Source: an uncultured Lachnospiraceae bacterium (GTDB lineage Bacteria; Bacillota; Clostridia; Lachnospirales; Lachnospiraceae). From it: a stretch of 64,000 bases of DNA. The stretch spans positions 17,182 through 81,181 of the forward strand of contig CAJTMB010000012.1 of NCBI GenBank assembly GCA_910577105.1, given 5' to 3'. A program made the position numbers and the translations under genes. Below, piece by piece: positions 24,921 to 32,105 of this stretch (within the stretch, counting starts at the first letter, position 1; the number at the start of each line of letters is the position of its first letter). Under the pieces are notes generated by a model. It worked only from the letters and a program-made list of their open reading frames with translations, made no database searches and was not told the origin of the DNA.

Positions 24921-27900
24921 TTATGCTTTTACGGGAATCTTTTTTACGGTTTTATCCCGTTTTACAAACAAGAGAACTGCCATGCATGTGAGACCGATTA
25001 CCACAAACCACTTCGGATGGATGTCACCTGTCTTAGGGGAACTGTCAATTACACCTGATGATTCCAGATTGTCGGTTTTCACATAGATAACATACGGTGA
25101 AAAATGCTCTGCCGTAAAAGTCACGCAGGCAACGCCATCAATCGTGGTAAATTTAGGCGTCAATTTATCCAGCTTATCATTGACTACACCTGCCACCTTG
25201 TTGTTACCGGCATATGTAATCAAAGAATCCGGTAATGGCAAAGTAATATTGATGGACAGTCCGCTTGTATCTGTAATTTTTGTTTTACCTGTAGCGTCAT
25301 ACAAGGAAATATCCATGGCAAAATATTTAATATTGTCCAAATCTCCGTATTCTGCCATTAATGCCCTTACAACAGCTTCAGAAGCCGCTGCATCTTCCGA
25401 AACCTTAATTACGAAGTTATCGGAAGAACCTTTGATGGTAGCCGAAACCACTCCGGTATTGGAAAGTCCGTTTTTATCGATGACAATCGTGGTTCCCTGG
25501 TTATTACCGCTGGTTGTGGAACCCGAGCCTGAGCCTGAGCCTGAACCCGAACCGGAGCCCGAGCCTGAGCCCGAACCTCCGGGCTTGTTGGTAAAGTTCG
25601 CTGTTACCGTGGCATTTGCCGCCGGCATTACCATGGTTGTCGCTGCAACAGAATCACTTGCAAATTTAACGGCAGAATTGTCCGTCGTCCATTTACTGAA
25701 CTGCTGCGTGCTGGCAGGCGCGTTTGCAACAATGATAACCGTGGCTCCGGCTACATAACTTCCCGAACCACTGCCGTTTTTAACTGTCAGTGTATAAAGG
25801 GTTCCGTTGTTGCCGTTGCCGCCGCTTACTGAACCGTTGCCGTTGTTGGTTCCATTATTTCCGTTGCCGCCATTGCCGCCGTTGTTGCCATTGTCTCCGC
25901 TACCGCCGTTGCCGCCGCTTCCATTGGTATTCTTTTCATACTGCGCGTAGGTATCCGTGTCCTGCGTAATATTGGTGATGGCAGGCCTCCAGCCCGTAAA
26001 GGTATAGCCTTCCCTGGTAGGAGACTGAATTGCAATGGCATCTTCACCCTTTGCTACTTTCTGGGTTGACAATACATTGTCATTGTAATCAATGAAACGA
26101 ACCGTAAACTTGGTATCCTCGGAATCAATCTTCGTATACTGTGCCACAATGTCCATATCCCTGCTGACAGAAGTAAAATCAGCCGGCAGCCATCCTGTAA
26201 AGATATAGCCTTCCCTGACAGGGTCTTCCGGCGCTTTTGCCGCCGTCCTGATTTGCACCTGCTGCGTATCGATTATCTTGCTGTCATAATCCCAGAAAGT
26301 AACCGTAAACATTGTAGTGTCCGGCTTATCCGTGGTACGGATATTGTCATATTCATTCGCATAAATTTCAGCAGCGCTTCCCGGTGTACAGAAAAACTCT
26401 ATGGTATTATACGGTTTATCCGGAATTGTACTGGGATTAGCCGGGGTATTGAATGCACTTGGGTCTATATAAGTTACACTGTTTGGAATATCCACATACC
26501 GTACATTACTGTTGCCGAATACTTCCTTACTGATGGAACGACAGGTATTTGGCAGTGTCACGGAATACAAACTGGTGGTATTATAAAACACCTTTTCGGG
26601 AATGGCCGATATTGTAGTGGAAGACAAATCTATGGACCCGACTTCTTCACAATCCATAAATGCCTCCGGGGCAATACTGGTCACTCCTGCCGTTTCCGTG
26701 TTGCTCACGGAACCCGGTGTACTGAGTCTGCCCCTGCTTTCCAGACATTCTATAATGACATCTTTCTTTCCGCTGTTAAGCTGATAGATAATGGCATTGT
26801 CCGTCACAAAATTCGGTCCGCCCGAAAAACTTACGTCCTCTAACAGCGGGCAATCCTTAAACGGCCTTAATCCTAATGAAGACACCGTGGAAGACAGAGT
26901 TACATTCTTCAGGTTTACATTATTACAGAATGCATAGTCACCGATGCTCCCGCCGCCTCCGGACATATTGATGGTGGTAAGCATGGATTCCGAACCGGTT
27001 CCGTCACCGCCGCTTACCGTGGCAGGCGCCATATACTCATATGCAAATGCATAATCATCAATCTTTTCCGCTCCGCCGGTAATATTTATCTGGCTTAAAG
27101 AGCTGCACCCGCTGAAAGTATATGGTTCAAACTCCGTAATATCAGCCAAGGTAATTTCCTGAATCATTTTATCGGTACTCTGTCCGGTCACTTTTTCAAC
27201 CGTATATTTACCGTTCCCATCTTCCTTTCCGGTCACACCCGAGAACAGTCCGGTTGCTATTGCCTTCACTCCGGAAGGAACCGAAACCCTCAATGCCGCA
27301 TTGATAATCTGTCTCTGATTATCGGTATAATTAGGATTACTGTTATTATTTTTCAGGTATTCTTCGTACTGTGCCACAGCTTCCTTTGCAGCTGTCTTGT
27401 ATGCCTCAGTCATATAAGGCCAGTTGCTTCCATAATTAGTGGAATTTTTAAGTTCCGAGTAGGTAGGATAATCTACCAGCGTAGCGGTTCCCTTTCCGGT
27501 TTCCGGATTAATCACATTCCTGATTTCCAGATTGGTAGGCCATCCGCTGTAATAGGTTATATAAGTAGGTGACTGGTCTCCTACATTTATCGTACTCGAA
27601 TCCTGCATTGCATAACTGAACGGCATGATATCGCTTCCAACTGCTCCCGTAAAGGAAAGCTTGGGTGAAACCGTAAAATCTGAATGCCCTGATACCGCGA
27701 ATCCCGGATTCGGACAATTCACACCTGTACAGGTGCCGCCAATATTGAAGTTAGCCTGCTGTGTTGCAAATGCTCCCGAGCCAATACTCTTAATGGTAGA
27801 GGCATCTGAAAAAATAACCGCCTCCAGATTGTGGCATCCCCTAAACGCATTATCGTTAATCGCCGTAACGGTTGCCGGAATAATAATTTTCCTGAGGAAA

Positions 27901-29537
27901 CAATTGCCGGAAAAACTTCTGGAATCAATTGTTGAAATGCCGTACGGACCGATTGCCGAAGGAATTTCCACTACACTTACTTCCCCTGTCAGGTTAAAAC
28001 CAATCAGATTATTGTTGGAATCCACCTGATAGGTGATTTCAGCCAGCCCATCCTTTTTGATGATTTCATAGCAGTCCCTGTCCGCATATTTAAAAGGAAT
28101 TGCATTAGCCTTGGTAAAATCGTGTGTCTTGGAATTATCCTCCGCCTCAAAGTAAAATTCACTGCTTGCTCCGGCAAGGAATTTATCCACCGTATATCCG
28201 GTATCGTCACCGTCCGCCACAAATTCGGTGCTTGCGGACAGTGCAGTAATATGCTTTAACGATGTACAGCCCACAAAATTGTTCAAATGCACAGTACCCA
28301 ATGTACAGCTTGTGGGAAGCGTAATATCCGTGATACGGGTACATCCGTTAAATACGGAAACACCCAGTTCCTGCAAATTGGTCGTTTTATTTTCACCGTC
28401 TACAACACCGCCGTTTAAGTTGACATTGAGGAGACTGGTACAGTTTTCAAATGCATGGTCATAAATCTTGGTGGTAAATACCGGGAGGTTAAATTCCGTA
28501 AGGCTGGTGCAGTTCTGGAATGTATAATCCGAAATATATTGCAATTCACAGCCGAGATTCATGTTAAAGGTTCTCAGGTTGCCGCAGTTGGCAAAGGCAT
28601 ATTTTCCAATCTCATTTACCCTGTCACCCTTAAATGTAACGGAGCCGGTATATCCACAGCCATAAAAGGCATAATTTCCTATGCCCACCATGTTTTCGCC
28701 TATTTCAATATTGTTAATACTGCGATTGGCAAACACGCCTCTTGCAGGGTCATTGTTCAGTGTAGTACCCGCGATAACATTAGGGTTTCCTCCCTGGTCG
28801 GGCGAAACGCCTTCTGCTATAATCCATTCCTGAATCAGCCCTCCCGTGGAAGGATTGGTATTTGTATTCGGTATCAGGGACTGGTTGCCGATATAACGCA
28901 CAGGGATGTCCCTTATCCACTGATTGCTGGCATTCTCCCCTGCACGCTGGTAATTCCCCGCATCATCCTTATAATAGAAATCTTCTATGTCCGTATTTTC
29001 CCACTTCTGACGTTCTACATAATAACAGGGAGCAAACACAGCCGGCGTAATGGTTACATTGCCGGAAACATCTTCTTCCCTTTTTTCTTCGGAAACCATG
29101 TAATAAAGCGGCTTATGACTTCTGCTTACCGCAACATACGCACTGTCATCACCAACGTTTTCACGAAACAGCGTGTACGCCCTTACCCTGTCAGGAACCT
29201 TAAAAGGGTCTCCTATATTTCCGGCAGGGTTAAACCTCAAAATCACCGCCGTCATACCGGCTCCGTCGTTCATAAATGCAAATATAAAGGTGTTGCCGTT
29301 TTCGTCGTAATGTGTGTAAATCTGCTGATAATCTTTGGCAACAACGGGAATCCGGGAGGTATTGGTTGCCGCAATCTGCTCATCCCATATGTATTTCTTA
29401 TCCACTCCCGCCGCACTTGCTTTTGGAACCGGAATTGCCGCAACCAGAAGTGCCGTGATTAAGCATACAGCGCCTATCGTTTTCCGCACCCTCCTGCGCA
29501 TTCTGAGATTCTTTTTCTTTGTTTTTTTCATTGTCAT
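24921..29537 (-). CDS. large sortase-anchored leucine-rich surface protein with SPKTG signal
   Basis: A 1538 aa cell-wall protein. A signal peptide ends near residue 42 (PKASAAG). A unique domain (45-270) precedes BspA-type leucine-rich repeats, which run in interrupted blocks from about 280 to 1100. Two InlB/Listeria-Bacteroides B-repeats (about 1115-1230) end in EGYIFTGW and EGYTFTGW. Then come a Gly/Asn-rich linker, a short beta domain, a (Gly-Ser)n stalk and a final domain. The C-terminus has SPKTG (1500-1504), a hydrophobic span and a basic tail: a sortase substrate of the type used by clostridial class B sortases. The adjacent upstream gene is such a sortase. AAAGGAG lies 7 bases before the ATG. 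Confidence 0.93.
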   Translation of the reverse strand: MTMKKTKKKNLRMRRRVRKTIGAVCLITALLVAAIPVPKASAAGVDKKYIWDEQIAATNTSRIPVVAKDYQQIYTHYDENGNTFIFAFMNDGAGMTAVILRFNPAGNIGDPFKVPDRVRAYTLFRENVGDDSAYVAVSRSHKPLYYMVSEEKREEDVSGNVTITPAVFAPCYYVERQKWENTDIEDFYYKDDAGNYQRAGENASNQWIRDIPVRYIGNQSLIPNTNTNPSTGGLIQEWIIAEGVSPDQGGNPNVIAGTTLNNDPARGVFANRSINNIEIGENMVGIGNYAFYGCGYTGSVTFKGDRVNEIGKYAFANCGNLRTFNMNLGCELQYISDYTFQNCTSLTEFNLPVFTTKIYDHAFENCTSLLNVNLNGGVVDGENKTTNLQELGVSVFNGCTRITDITLPTSCTLGTVHLNNFVGCTSLKHITALSASTEFVADGDDTGYTVDKFLAGASSEFYFEAEDNSKTHDFTKANAIPFKYADRDCYEIIKKDGLAEITYQVDSNNNLIGFNLTGEVSVVEIPSAIGPYGISTIDSRSFSGNCFLRKIIIPATVTAINDNAFRGCHNLEAVIFSDASTIKSIGSGAFATQQANFNIGGTCTGVNCPNPGFAVSGHSDFTVSPKLSFTGAVGSDIMPFSYAMQDSSTINVGDQSPTYITYYSGWPTNLEIRNVINPETGKGTATLVDYPTYSELKNSTNYGSNWPYMTEAYKTAAKEAVAQYEEYLKNNNSNPNYTDNQRQIINAALRVSVPSGVKAIATGLFSGVTGKEDGNGKYTVEKVTGQSTDKMIQEITLADITEFEPYTFSGCSSLSQINITGGAEKIDDYAFAYEYMAPATVSGGDGTGSESMLTTINMSGGGGSIGDYAFCNNVNLKNVTLSSTVSSLGLRPFKDCPLLEDVSFSGGPNFVTDNAIIYQLNSGKKDVIIECLESRGRLSTPGSVSNTETAGVTSIAPEAFMDCEEVGSIDLSSTTISAIPEKVFYNTTSLYSVTLPNTCRSISKEVFGNSNVRYVDIPNSVTYIDPSAFNTPANPSTIPDKPYNTIEFFCTPGSAAEIYANEYDNIRTTDKPDTTMFTVTFWDYDSKIIDTQQVQIRTAAKAPEDPVREGYIFTGWLPADFTSVSRDMDIVAQYTKIDSEDTKFTVRFIDYNDNVLSTQKVAKGEDAIAIQSPTREGYTFTGWRPAITNITQDTDTYAQYEKNTNGSGGNGGSGDNGNNGGNGGNGNNGTNNGNGSVSGGNGNNGTLYTLTVKNGSGSGSYVAGATVIIVANAPASTQQFSKWTTDNSAVKFASDSVAATTMVMPAANATVTANFTNKPGGSGSGSGSGSGSGSGSGSGSTTSGNNQGTTIVIDKNGLSNTGVVSATIKGSSDNFVIKVSEDAAASEAVVRALMAEYGDLDNIKYFAMDISLYDATGKTKITDTSGLSINITLPLPDSLITYAGNNKVAGVVNDKLDKLTPKFTTIDGVACVTFTAEHFSPYVIYVKTDNLESSGVIDSSPKTGDIHPKWFVVIGLTCMAVLLFVKRDKTVKKIPVKA
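25520..25578 (-). repeat. in-frame hexamer tandem repeat encoding the Gly-Ser stalk
   Basis: About nine imperfect copies of a 6-base unit (plus strand GAGCCT and variants) encode alternating Gly-Ser in the wall-spanning region of the 1538-residue protein. Codon variation between units suggests it is not brand new, but length change by slippage would stay in frame. Confidence 0.8.
25801..25928 (-). repeat. low-complexity Gly/Asn-rich coding segment
   Basis: Short repeated units such as GGCAACGGCGG on the coding strand encode a linker of Gly, Asn and a few Ser and Thr between the B-repeats and the next beta domain of the surface protein. It is probably a flexible spacer. Confidence 0.7.
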
Positions 29538-29572
29538 GATGCATCTCCTTTATCTGGGAAGCTTTCATGCTT

Positions 29573-30727
29573 CTACTGAATTTTCTTTGCCACAACCACA
29601 AACCTGCCCCCGCTTGTATAATAGTCACAGGTCGACAATGTCAGCAGTTCATCCCCATACTCTGCCGTCACGCCGGTTTCATACAAGGACATTTCTTCCA
29701 TTTCACGCATATAAGAATTAAATTCAATTTCAGAATTGGCATTAATAAACTGATAATATTTAAAAACTATTTCGCTTTCTTCATATATCTTAGAACGGAA
29801 CACAAACATGATTTCATATGTTCCCTTTTCGTATATGGTATCAAACTGTATCAGCTTATGTTTCTCATAGAAATCTTTTGAGCTGTATTTGTTAAGCTGG
29901 CCAAACATTCTGCCGCTTCTCATGTGGTGTCCATATACAATCAGGTTGGTGCTCCTCGGCAGTATACTGCAATCCTTATCAAGGAAAATACTGCCGTTCC
30001 TGTCTTCTTCCTGGTCAAAATTATGATTTAAATAATATTCATTGTTAGCAGTCTGCAAAACAGGGTAATCTATATATGTATCGTCAATTTTAACCCATCC
30101 GATTAGTCTTTTGTTCAAACTATATAGAATTTTATATTCTTCCAGTATGTCCGGAACTTCTATTTCTTCCGTATCATAATGAATAACCGGCGTTTCAGGG
30201 CCGCTATCGGTAGATTCCGCCCCTTTGAGGTTCTGCTGCTTTTCCGCATAGGCATCCAGTCTGCTAATCTGATAGGAATAAATTCCCAGATAAGTAAAGC
30301 AGGCGGCTGCGGTACAGACGCACGCTGCCATTATCCATTTGCGGATGCGCTCTCTTTTCTTGATTTCCAAAAGGATGGATTTCTGCATATCTTCATCGTA
30401 ATCTTCCAATTTGGTTTTTTTCTTTACATTCGTATTCTTTTTTCCTTTGACAGTCGGTTTCTTTTCTTTTTTTATTTTTTTAGGCGGGAGTATATTTTCT
30501 TCTATGGTATAATTTTCCATTTCCTCAAGAAAATCCTGTCCCAGAATAGTACGAAACCGGTACTTGCCTTCCCTTAAATCCTTTATCAGACTGTCCACAT
30601 CTTCCCTGTTGTCCAGATGATATCTTTGCTTAATCTGCTCTATGTACGCAGCATCCTTCACAGCTGCATCATAATCAGCCGCCGTCCGGAACTGCCGCCC
30701 TGCAACTTCGCGTCCTTCTGTCTGCAT
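29573..30727 (-). CDS. srtB: class B sortase
   Basis: A membrane transpeptidase that anchors surface proteins. The catalytic Cys is in LLTLSTCDY (about residue 367), Arg in GGRFVVVAKK (375) and His in VYGHHMRSG (about 267), with the class B segment GSIFLDKDCS before it. One membrane span lies at about 131-151. Residues 1-130, predicted cytoplasmic, are a basic Lys-rich extension much longer than in typical SrtB. The ATG at 30727 is chosen because GGAGG lies 7 bases upstream; an ATG at 30784 lacks any site and coincides with the likely transcription start. Its likely substrate is the adjacent SPKTG protein, 35 bases downstream. Confidence 0.93.
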   Translation of the reverse strand: MQTEGREVAGRQFRTAADYDAAVKDAAYIEQIKQRYHLDNREDVDSLIKDLREGKYRFRTILGQDFLEEMENYTIEENILPPKKIKKEKKPTVKGKKNTNVKKKTKLEDYDEDMQKSILLEIKKRERIRKWIMAACVCTAAACFTYLGIYSYQISRLDAYAEKQQNLKGAESTDSGPETPVIHYDTEEIEVPDILEEYKILYSLNKRLIGWVKIDDTYIDYPVLQTANNEYYLNHNFDQEEDRNGSIFLDKDCSILPRSTNLIVYGHHMRSGRMFGQLNKYSSKDFYEKHKLIQFDTIYEKGTYEIMFVFRSKIYEESEIVFKYYQFINANSEIEFNSYMREMEEMSLYETGVTAEYGDELLTLSTCDYYTSGGRFVVVAKKIQ

Positions 30728-30789
30728 TCCTATGCCTCCGCACATCGTGGGCACACCCGCGATACTGCCCCTCAAACTTTCCATTATCT

Positions 30790-30817
30790 ATTTTACTATA
30801 TCTTGAAATTAATTCAA
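30790..30817 (-). promoter_or_regulatory. candidate promoter for the sortase locus
   Basis: Minus-strand TTGAAT (30817-30812), a 16-base spacer and TAAAAT (30795-30790), about 60 bases upstream of the sortase start. The -35 box lies within the inverted repeat CTTGAA-N5-TTCAAG, a possible regulator site. Confidence 0.5.
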
Positions 30818-30887
30818 GTCTTTTTCCCATGTATTGTATTTTGGGCTGCCACCAAAAATATCCAATTTTTTTTAAATGATAGAAGAA

Positions 30888-30915
30888 ACATTGACATGCC
30901 TTTATACATAAGATA
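30888..30915 (+). promoter_or_regulatory. SigK-like promoter of the cysteine-rich gene
   Basis: AC at 30888-30889, a 17-base gap and CATAAGATA at 30907-30915 fit the Bacillus SigK pattern (AC, 16-17 bases, CATANNNTA). A TTGACA at 30891 has no good sigma-A -10 box at the right distance. This suggests late mother-cell expression during sporulation. Confidence 0.45.
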
Positions 30916-30944
30916 AACCATAATAAAACCTGGAGGCACTTAAA

Positions 30945-31196
30945 ATGAGTGATTTAACTGCTAGTAACTGTGGATGCTCCAACAACTGCTGCAACGGCAT
31001 GAGCGGTTTTGGAAACAGCTGCAACTGGATTTGGATTATCCTGTTATTCTCCTGCTGTGGCAATGGTAATGGTTTGTTCTCAAACAACGGATGCGGATGC
31101 AATTCCGGTTGTGACAACAACAATGGCTGCTGCGAATGGCTTATCTGGATTCTCCTTATTTCCTGTTTCTGCGGAAATAACAATTGCTGCTGCTAA
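30945..31196 (+). CDS. small cysteine-rich protein (chorion-class high-cysteine HCB-13-like)
   Basis: An 83 aa protein with 17 cysteines and many Asn and Gly residues. Its two halves repeat the same pattern: a hydrophobic Trp-rich stretch (WIWIILLFSCC and WLIWILLISCFC), each followed by Gly/Asn/Cys-rich sequence. Clostridial genomes often carry such proteins under the label chorion class high-cysteine HCB protein 13; the function is unknown. CTGGAGG lies about 11 bases before the ATG. The SigK-like promoter and cross-link-prone composition suggest a spore-coat or other surface role. That is inference, and a disulfide-rich membrane-associated peptide is an alternative. Confidence 0.8.
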   Translation: MSDLTASNCGCSNNCCNGMSGFGNSCNWIWIILLFSCCGNGNGLFSNNGCGCNSGCDNNNGCCEWLIWILLISCFCGNNNCCC

Positions 31197-31222
31197 CCAC
31201 AAAGTTTCATACACATCTAAAT

Positions 31223-31260
31223 ATGCGGGGCAGGCTCTGTTAAGAGCCTGTTCCACGCAT
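31223..31260 (+). other. stem-loop after the cysteine-rich gene
   Basis: The sequence pairs as a 7-bp inner stem (CAGGCTC/GAGCCTG) and an outer ATGCG/CGCAT helix with an internal mismatch. No T-run follows, so it is more likely a processing or stability element, or a weak terminator, between this gene and the next. Confidence 0.4.
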
Positions 31261-31320
31261 ACTTAACGACATGTTTTCATATGTTTTAAAAAGTACGAAT
31301 CAGATTAGTGAGGTAACTGC

Positions 31321-31758
31321 ATGAGCGGGGAAGAATCAAAAAAACCTGATAAAATACAAGCTTTTGATACTTTGTTTACCAATAATCACATTCAAATGTA
31401 CAAGATTCTTCTGCCCTACTTTGAACCTCCCATGCAGAAACATATTGCCATATATATCAAATATATGGAGCTGCAGCATACACTTTCCTATTTCAGGCTG
31501 CATCCTTATGCTGTCATGCCAAAGGAAGAACATGCGGAAACCGTACAGATTTGCCGGGAAATCCTTCCGTTTTGTTCTTCTTCAGAAAAAGAATCCATGG
31601 AGAAAATCATAGAAATGTTTTCCAACCTGAAAAATGCACAGGAAATGATGGAAACCGTTAACATGATGAAAGAAATTTTCCCGGAAGGCTTTTCTTTTGG
31701 GGACGGGGATGGTCCTTCCCCCGATATTATGCAAATGTTCCAAATGTTTGGAAAATAA
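31321..31758 (+). CDS. hypothetical protein, cassette gene 2
   Basis: I do not recognise the family. The 145 aa product is predicted mostly helical and is rich in Met and Glu. A folded segment (about 15-105: FDTLFTNNHIQMYKILLPYF and onward) is followed by a Met-rich tail ending MQMFQMFGK. It has no signal peptide or membrane segment. GAGG lies 8 bases before the ATG. It sits between the cysteine-rich gene and another small gene on the same strand, and the three are likely one transcript ending at the terminator at 32069. Composition resembles small spore or coat-associated proteins, but no function is claimed. Confidence 0.7.
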   Translation: MSGEESKKPDKIQAFDTLFTNNHIQMYKILLPYFEPPMQKHIAIYIKYMELQHTLSYFRLHPYAVMPKEEHAETVQICREILPFCSSSEKESMEKIIEMFSNLKNAQEMMETVNMMKEIFPEGFSFGDGDGPSPDIMQMFQMFGK

Positions 31759-31807
31759 ACATTTTGTCCCTGTTCCCCAAACCACAAAATGAGAAAGGAT
31801 TGTAATT

Positions 31808-32083
31808 ATGGAACAAAAACCCGAATGGATGAATGACCCCCTTGTGAAAGATATAGATGAGAAAAAACTGAACTTTTTAAGTGACCTGGTATTTGGCGGC
31901 AGGGGAAAAAGTCAGAAAGAAATGATGCCTTATATGATGATGCGGATGAAGCAGGCCAAAGCTGATAATATATCTTTTTCTTCCTCCGAAATTGCCGCCG
32001 TGGTGGCAGCGATTAAAAACCACAGCACACCGGAGGAACTGGCACAAATTGATAATATTATGAAGAAAGCGCCGACATTGTAA
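31808..32083 (+). CDS. hypothetical protein, cassette gene 3
   Basis: A 91 aa protein of unknown family: MEQKPEWMNDPLVKDIDEKK, then a helical core with MMPYMMMRMKQAK and a C-terminal helix-turn-helix-like stretch (SSSEIAAVVAAIKNHSTPEE). The Met-rich, amphipathic character resembles that of the preceding gene's product, and the two could interact. AAAGGA lies 8 bases before the ATG. The last codons and the stop lie inside the transcription terminator. It is cytoplasmic by composition. Confidence 0.72.
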   Translation: MEQKPEWMNDPLVKDIDEKKLNFLSDLVFGGRGKSQKEMMPYMMMRMKQAKADNISFSSSEIAAVVAAIKNHSTPEELAQIDNIMKKAPTL

Positions 32084-32099
32084 CAGTCGGCGCCTTTTT
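32069..32099 (+). terminator. terminator of the three-gene cassette
   Basis: An 8-bp stem GCGCCGAC/GTCGGCGC is followed by C and five T. The 5' arm encodes the end of the preceding gene and its TAA stop is in the loop. It also faces the end of leuS, and may act weakly in that direction. Confidence 0.85.
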
Positions 32100-32105
32100 A
32101 ACCTG

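Noticed and set aside
25144..25758. A 204-codon plus-strand frame with a Pro-Glu repeat
   Set aside because: The repeat is the antisense reading of the Gly-Ser tract of the surface protein.
28455..29462. A 335-codon open frame on the plus strand inside the large leucine-rich gene
   Set aside because: It is antisense to a well-supported protein with signal peptide and repeats, has no ribosome site and its product has no recognisable features.
30728..30784. Longer sortase start at 30784
   Set aside because: No ribosome site and it sits at the predicted transcription start; GGAGG favours 30727.
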